NCBI GenBank assembly: GCA_022821875.1
Contig: JAJECV010000083.1
Coordinates: 1-37,587 of the forward strand
Origin: Rhodothermales bacterium
Lineage (GTDB): Bacteria; Bacteroidota; Rhodothermia; Rhodothermales; Bin80
Direction of reading: 5' to 3'
Length of the DNA: 37,587 nucleotides
The position numbers and the translations under genes were made by a program. The notes under the pieces were generated by a model. It searched no databases, was not told where the DNA came from, and saw only the letters and a program-made list of their open reading frames with translations. Of the stretch, positions 33,562 to 37,587 are shown piece after piece (position 1 is the first letter of the stretch; every line of letters begins with the position of its first letter).

Positions 33562-34584
33562 ATGGCCCGAGGTGATTTAATCGTTGATCTTGTGAAGGCG
33601 GGTGTGAGCGGAAATCAGGAATCGGCCCGCACTATTGCAGAAGAAATTGCGGCAAATGAGCGCTCCAAAAAGCATGATCTGTTAGCGGACAGGATTGTGC
33701 GTGCCCTGACGACACCATCCAAGCCCCAAAACAATGCGCTGCCGGGAGTTGGAAAATTAAAAGTTCGGGATGGATCGGGCGGGATTCAGCGTCGCTACGT
33801 TGAGCGACCAATATCAAGTTTGTTTTTGGAAAAATCTACGCGTAAAATCTGTCAGGAACTGATTGAAGAACAAGAACTTGCGGATGTTCTGCGGGCTCAC
33901 GGCATAGAGCCCCGACATCGTGTTCTGCTTTTCGGGCCACCAGGGAATGGCAAGACATCTCTGGCAGAGAGTATTTCATCTGAACTCGCACTGCCGCTCT
34001 TTGTCGTTCGATATGATACGGTGATGACCAGTTATCTCGGTGAGACAGCAAAAAGACTCAGGCGGCTCTTTGATTTCGTTCGTACCGAGCCCTGTGTACT
34101 CTTTTTTGATGAATTTGACGCAATCGGGAAGGAACGGGGAGACCTTCACGAAACGGGAGAAATCAAGCGGGTTGTCACCACGCTTCTGATGCAACTCGAT
34201 GATCTCCCATCCTCTTGCGTGCTAGTCGCCGCGACCAATCATCCTGAATTGCTTGATCGGGCCACATGGCGTCGATTTGAGGTCAAACTTGAACTTGATC
34301 ATCCAAGTGAAGCGCAAATGATTGCCTATTTTGCTCATCGTCTCCGTGAGTTCAGTGACCGATCCGGCTATACCGCGAAGCGTTTATGTTCAGCGGTTGC
34401 TCCCAGGAGTTTTTCAGATGCAGAAGACTTTTTTCTTGATCTACATCGAAGGTACGCTCTATTGCAGGACCGGGTATCTTTTCAAACGCTCGTGACGAAT
34501 CGTGTGAAAGCAAGACTCGAACTGCCGGATACGCAGAGTCTCTATCAGACGAATGGCGCATCGCCCAATCCGGGGTCTTTCTGA
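33562..34584 (+). CDS. AAA-family ATPase, SpoVK/Cdc48-like, of unknown role
   Basis: A 340-residue protein from the ATG at 33562; an in-frame ATG at 33289 lies inside tRNA-Cys and is rejected. The N-terminal ~110 residues are helical. The single AAA module has Walker A GPPGNGKT (125-132), Walker B CVLFFDEFD (178-186), sensor-1 asparagine in ATNHPEL and a paired arginine finger (TWRRFE). AAA proteins of this compact type often work with a partner protease or effector, but none is adjacent: tRNA-Cys lies upstream and dnaB is convergent downstream. It may be an orphan accessory or defence gene inserted beside the tRNAs; that is inference. Confidence 0.82.
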   Translation: MARGDLIVDLVKAGVSGNQESARTIAEEIAANERSKKHDLLADRIVRALTTPSKPQNNALPGVGKLKVRDGSGGIQRRYVERPISSLFLEKSTRKICQELIEEQELADVLRAHGIEPRHRVLLFGPPGNGKTSLAESISSELALPLFVVRYDTVMTSYLGETAKRLRRLFDFVRTEPCVLFFDEFDAIGKERGDLHETGEIKRVVTTLLMQLDDLPSSCVLVAATNHPELLDRATWRRFEVKLELDHPSEAQMIAYFAHRLREFSDRSGYTAKRLCSAVAPRSFSDAEDFFLDLHRRYALLQDRVSFQTLVTNRVKARLELPDTQSLYQTNGASPNPGSF

Positions 34585-34654
34585 TCCACAGCCCGCTGAC
34601 CGATGGAACGTCTCATCTCAACCTGACTGCGCCCATTCTCATGGGAGCGGACCG

Positions 34655-36103
34655 TCAAAAGACAGCACTTTCCGCCTCAGGTCCAGAGTGAAACTCATCG
34701 GGCTGCCGATACGGGTCAAGATTTGTGAAGCGGGCAAATTCCTGCTGAAACTTGAGTTTAACGGTCCCGGTAGGGCCGTTCCGGTGTTTACCAAGAATGA
34801 TCTCCGCAACCCCCTCGGTCGGCGTACCGTCTTTCTCCGCTTCAATGCCGTAATAGGATGGACGGTAGATAAATGCAACCACATCGGCATCCTGTTCAAT
34901 CGCCCCGCTCTCACGTAAATCCGATAATTGCGGACGCTTGTCTTTCCGGTCTTCGGCATTCCGGTTCAACTGACTGAGTGCAATCACGGGAATGTCAAGT
35001 TCCTTGGCAAGTGCTTTGAGGGAGCGGGAAATACTCGCAATTTCCTGCTCCCGGTTGTCCTTGGTGCGTCCCTGCATAAGCTGCAGGTAATCAACCAGTA
35101 CAAGCCCAATGTCATATTCAGATTTTAATCGGCGGCATTTGGCCCGCAATTCCAGAATCCCCAGACCGGCCGAATCGTCAATAAGGATCGGAGGGCCATT
35201 GCTTAACTTGTTGGCCGCCATCGCGACCAGTTCAAAGTCGTGAGGCTGCAAATTGCCCGTGCGGGCGCTCTGCGCATTGATCCCGGCTTCAGAGGCCAAC
35301 ATGCGCTGCGTGAGTTGCCTAGCACTCATTTCCAGAGAGAAAATAGCACAGCTAACCGGGCGCTCGGGGGCCATGGTTGCGTTCCGTGCACACGCCAGCG
35401 CAAACGCAGTTTTTCCCATGGAGGGACGCCCGGCGATGATGATCAGGTCAGAGTCCTGCCATCCACCGGTCTTTTTGTCAAGATCCGCAAATCCGCTGGT
35501 GATCCCGGAAATCCCCCCCGTTCGTTCCGAAATCGTCTGAAGGTAGTTGACGGTGTCATGTACGACATCCTTCAGCTCTCTTGCGGATCTGCGCACCTGA
35601 CTTTCAGAGATGGTAAAGAGATCCTTTTCGGCCCCGTCAAGGAGTTCAAATGCATCGGTTGCCGGGTCATAAGCCTCTGAGATCCGCTTCCCCATCTTTC
35701 CGATGACCTTGCGCAAGAGAGCTTTCTGGATGATGATCCGTGCGTGGTACTCAATGTTTGCAGCCGTTGCGACATGCTCGCTAAGGTCATTCAGATACGG
35801 TAGCCCGCCAACGGAGTCCAACTGCTTTGTTGCTGCCAGTTGATTACTAACCGTAACAGCATCTACGGGCTGTCCCTTTGCATAAAGAACAAGAATCGCA
35901 TCGTAAATTTTTGCATGCTTCGGCAGGTAGAAAGCATCCGGAGGCACGATTTCTGTTGCAATGCTTACGGCCTCGGGCTCGGACAGGATTGCCCCCAGAA
36001 CATACCTCTCCACATCCACTGCCTGAGGTGGAACACGCCCGGTGGAATCCTGCAAATTCTGAACCAGAACGGGGCCCGGGGAGGGCATTGCTTCATTTTG
36101 CAT
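34655..36103 (-). CDS. dnaB: Replicative DNA helicase DnaB
   Basis: A 482-residue hexameric helicase. The N-terminal domain has PPQAVDVERYVLGAILSEPE and the linker-associated YDPATDAFELLDGAEKDLF. The RecA-like core has Walker A GRPSMGKTAFAL, ISRSLKALAKELDIPVIALS, the LSDLRESGAIEQDADVV stretch and ILGKHRNGPTGTVKL near the end. No intein is present. It unwinds DNA at the replication fork and loads primase. The UDG gene lies 15 bp upstream on the same strand, so the two may be co-transcribed. Confidence 0.96.
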   Translation of the reverse strand: MQNEAMPSPGPVLVQNLQDSTGRVPPQAVDVERYVLGAILSEPEAVSIATEIVPPDAFYLPKHAKIYDAILVLYAKGQPVDAVTVSNQLAATKQLDSVGGLPYLNDLSEHVATAANIEYHARIIIQKALLRKVIGKMGKRISEAYDPATDAFELLDGAEKDLFTISESQVRRSARELKDVVHDTVNYLQTISERTGGISGITSGFADLDKKTGGWQDSDLIIIAGRPSMGKTAFALACARNATMAPERPVSCAIFSLEMSARQLTQRMLASEAGINAQSARTGNLQPHDFELVAMAANKLSNGPPILIDDSAGLGILELRAKCRRLKSEYDIGLVLVDYLQLMQGRTKDNREQEIASISRSLKALAKELDIPVIALSQLNRNAEDRKDKRPQLSDLRESGAIEQDADVVAFIYRPSYYGIEAEKDGTPTEGVAEIILGKHRNGPTGTVKLKFQQEFARFTNLDPYRQPDEFHSGPEAESAVF

Positions 36104-36118
36104 AGCGGGATCGGGGGT

Positions 36119-36811
36119 TTATGGAGCCGAGTAGAGTTGCCGTAAGAGTTTCAAGTCTTCCCAGGCGGGTCGTTTCCAGTTTGGATTGCGTAAAAGCGCT
36201 GCCGGATGATAGGAGGAAAGCAAGGTGCTTCCATGATATGCATGCGCCTGTCCCCGGAGTTTTCCAAGCGGAGCCCTGGATCCAAGCAGGGTCTGACTTG
36301 CAATCCTTCCCAGACAGAGAATAAATTTAGGTTGAATCAAGGACATTTGCCGGTACAGAACAGGCAGATGGGCCGCAATCTCATCAGGATTCGGATCCCG
36401 GTTCCCGGGAGGACGGGATTTAAGAATGTTTGCAATAAAGATCTCACTTCTGGACAGGTCAATTGCCGCAATCATCTTATCAAGTAGTTGTCCGGCCCGC
36501 CCGACAAAGGGTCGGCCCTGCCGATCTTCATCGGCCCCCGGGGCCTCGCCAATGAGCATGATGTCGGCCTGCGGATTCCCCTCGCCAAAAACAGCGTTGG
36601 TTCGTTCTGCATCAATCGGAACCAGAATAGAGGACTGTACATACTCCTGAAGCGCATCCAGAGATCGAATCTGATGTACCGGATGCTGCGTGTCAACTAG
36701 ATCCATGATCTTCTGTGCGAATGTTTTTTCGGGCTCTAACGGAACAAGGGGGCCGTGCAGGCCGATCTCCGCCGAGAGACTGTCCTTAAGATAGTGAAGA
36801 GCATGGATCAT
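36119..36811 (-). CDS. Family-4-type uracil-DNA glycosylase lacking Fe-S cysteines
   Basis: A 230-residue protein of the UdgA/family-4 type: motif [21 protein letters not shown], the [19 protein letters not shown] loop and motif [10 protein letters not shown]. Family-4 enzymes normally bind a 4Fe-4S cluster through four cysteines: two before VFGEGN, one in the NILKCRPP motif and one about 16 residues later. Here these read [13 protein letters not shown] and AAHLP, so all four appear replaced. The fold and both catalytic motifs remain. It removes uracil from DNA, presumably without the cluster. The start at 36811 lies 94 bp after the coaBC stop, as in related genomes where UDG follows coaBC. 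Confidence 0.88.
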   Translation of the reverse strand: MIHALHYLKDSLSAEIGLHGPLVPLEPEKTFAQKIMDLVDTQHPVHQIRSLDALQEYVQSSILVPIDAERTNAVFGEGNPQADIMLIGEAPGADEDRQGRPFVGRAGQLLDKMIAAIDLSRSEIFIANILKSRPPGNRDPNPDEIAAHLPVLYRQMSLIQPKFILCLGRIASQTLLGSRAPLGKLRGQAHAYHGSTLLSSYHPAALLRNPNWKRPAWEDLKLLRQLYSAP

Positions 36812-36905
36812 CGCATACCTGTGTCTGCAAACTAAAACGGTTGTACCCCTAAAAGACTAGATTTACCGCAAAATTCTGCCCGGGTCCTTGTCAGTTTTCC
36901 ACAGA

Positions 36906-37064
36906 TTATGCACAATCAGTCAAGATTTGATCCAGAAGGGCCGTCGCAACCTCCTGTTTTGGCATCACCTCCAGTGGAAAGGACGAGCCATCTTTGCCAA
37001 TAAGCGTGACCCGATTGGTTTTCGTGCCGAAGCCGGCTCCCTCTTCATTTATAGTATCCTGACT
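36906..37064 (-). pseudogene. coaBC: 3' end of coaBC, cut off upstream
   Basis: Read leftward, it encodes TINEEGAGFGTKTNRVTLIG, then KDGSSFPLEVMPKQEVATAL, and ends LLDQILTDCA with a stop at 36906-36908. This is the conserved C-terminus of the phosphopantothenoylcysteine synthetase half of CoaBC (coenzyme A synthesis). An in-frame TGA at 37065-37067 and loss of similarity mark the break. The remaining 5' part may lie beyond the inserted DNA, outside the window. A working coaBC is normally essential, so an intact copy should exist elsewhere. Confidence 0.72.
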
Positions 37065-37510
37065 TCAACGGTCACCCCAAATGGGGATGTGCAGGGCTGG
37101 ATTTCCCGAAAAAATGAACCCTACTCGTTTTAAGGGGCAAATCCTGAGTACGATGAAAATGCCGTACTCAGGAGAGCGTTCCTTCCTTGAAGTGCACCGT
37201 CTGGCGTTGCAGGGTTTGATTGACGACTTAATAGAGACGACTACCCTTTTCGCATGCCTGTATTGGACACCGTACGGAGGCCATTTTTGTTCTGTTTATG
37301 CTGAAACAGACCAAGAAATCGCCCCTATCCCATCTTCGTCATCTGATCTGTTAATTTACGAATATTTCGGGAATTTTCACCCTCTGATCTCGCCTGGAGG
37401 TACGCAATCGTATATTTTTTCTTAAAAACTCTATGTAGTGCTATAGGTGTTGGAACTGGATCACCCCACATCCGTACCATCCTTCATTTCACAGATCCCT
37501 GCGCTACATC
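37065..37510. other. Probable inserted DNA between the coaBC break and the transposase start
   Basis: About 445 bp without a recognised gene. The rightward ORF at 37081-37425 (114 codons) has no known motif. Its position between an abruptly ended housekeeping gene and a transposase-like start suggests that it belongs to one or more mobile elements. I could not find a clear terminal inverted repeat because the right end is outside the window. Confidence 0.45.
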
Positions 37511-37587
37511 ATGTTCATTCGTGCACGACCCTATACCACCGTGGAGGGCAAAAAAGGACAAAGCTTTTCGCTCATCCAGTCCCAACG
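37511..37587 (+). CDS. Possible transposase N-terminus, partial at window edge
   Basis: From the ATG at 37511 the frame is open to the end of the window and encodes MFIRARPYTTVEGKKGQSFS, then LIQSQR. The start MFIR and a following (R/Q)LI.S.R strand resemble the beginning of IS1634/IS4-type DDE transposases. Only 25 codons are present, so the assignment is tentative. Confidence 0.35.
   Translation, partial: MFIRARPYTTVEGKKGQSFSLIQSQ

Noticed and set aside
36888..37133. Rightward 81-codon ORF
   Set aside because: The opposite strand encodes the recognisable CoaBC C-terminus, so this ORF is a shadow.

Overview
The window looks like a chromosomal segment of a Gram-negative bacterium of the FCB group, most likely Rhodothermota/Balneolota-like. 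Evidence for this is the rpmB-rpmG-DUF4295 ribosomal cluster, an outer-membrane barrel-like protein, a LolC/E-type permease, and a secreted six-bladed beta-propeller preceded by a small Cys-rich peptide. Conserved housekeeping genes (S41 peptidase, moeA, nusB, ychF, LolC/E permease, rpmB, rpmG, dnaB, family-4 UDG, coaBC 3' end) alternate with accessory DNA. Everything here was read by eye from sequence; no database search was run.

Layout. (1) 1-2296, minus strand: a tandemly duplicated HigB/HigA toxin-antitoxin locus. The left copy is cut by the window edge and its toxin is reduced to a stub. A ~205-bp MITE-like element with imperfect 20-bp inverted ends sits at the junction and supplies the last codons of the complete HigA. 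(2) 2651-6113: S41 peptidase and moeA, convergent, then a small helical-repeat protein. (3) 6321-25167: a defence island. The complete genes all read leftward: SNF2-type helicase with DUF3883, DUF1016 (YhcG-like) nuclease, DUF1156 DNA methylase, two copies of a DUF3696-ATPase + PIN-nuclease pair, a protein with a possible PUA-like N-terminus and a PDDEXK nuclease end, and a DUF499 ATPase. The helicase, methylase and ATPase recall BREX type 3/DISARM-like and 'helicase-methylase-ATPase' systems, but no PglZ, BrxA, DrmA or DrmB is visible. Three unusual features lie inside: a scar of the tandem duplication (a decayed piece of the PDDEXK gene joined to a decayed 3' end of the methylase gene), a ~1-kb array of 78-bp units with palindromic cores between helicase and DUF1016 genes, and a 38-codon ORF overlapping the helicase start and recognisable again in a decayed copy of the helicase head. 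A frameshifted AAA ATPase and that decayed copy form a gene graveyard at the right edge.

(4) 25804-29323: nusB, a barrel-like protein, then a possible operon of a Cys-rich small peptide, a secreted six-bladed beta-propeller and a membrane-anchored thioredoxin-like protein. (5) 29781-33319: ychF, a LolC/E-type permease, rpmB, rpmG, a DUF4295 gene, and tRNA-Pro, tRNA-Arg and tRNA-Cys. tRNA-Arg(UCU) carries a 204-nt Azoarcus-like group I intron directly after the anticodon. (6) 33562-37587: a lone AAA ATPase, dnaB, a family-4 UDG lacking the usual Fe-S cysteines, and a coaBC gene cut off after its 3' end, apparently by inserted DNA that includes the start of a probable transposase at the right edge.

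How the genes may work together: the island probably discriminates and destroys foreign DNA. The methylase would mark self DNA, the helicase and DUF499 ATPase would act as motors, DUF1016 and the PDDEXK protein as nucleases, and the duplicated ATPase-PIN pairs as embedded ATPase-sensor/nuclease-effector modules. This is inference from family membership and gene order.
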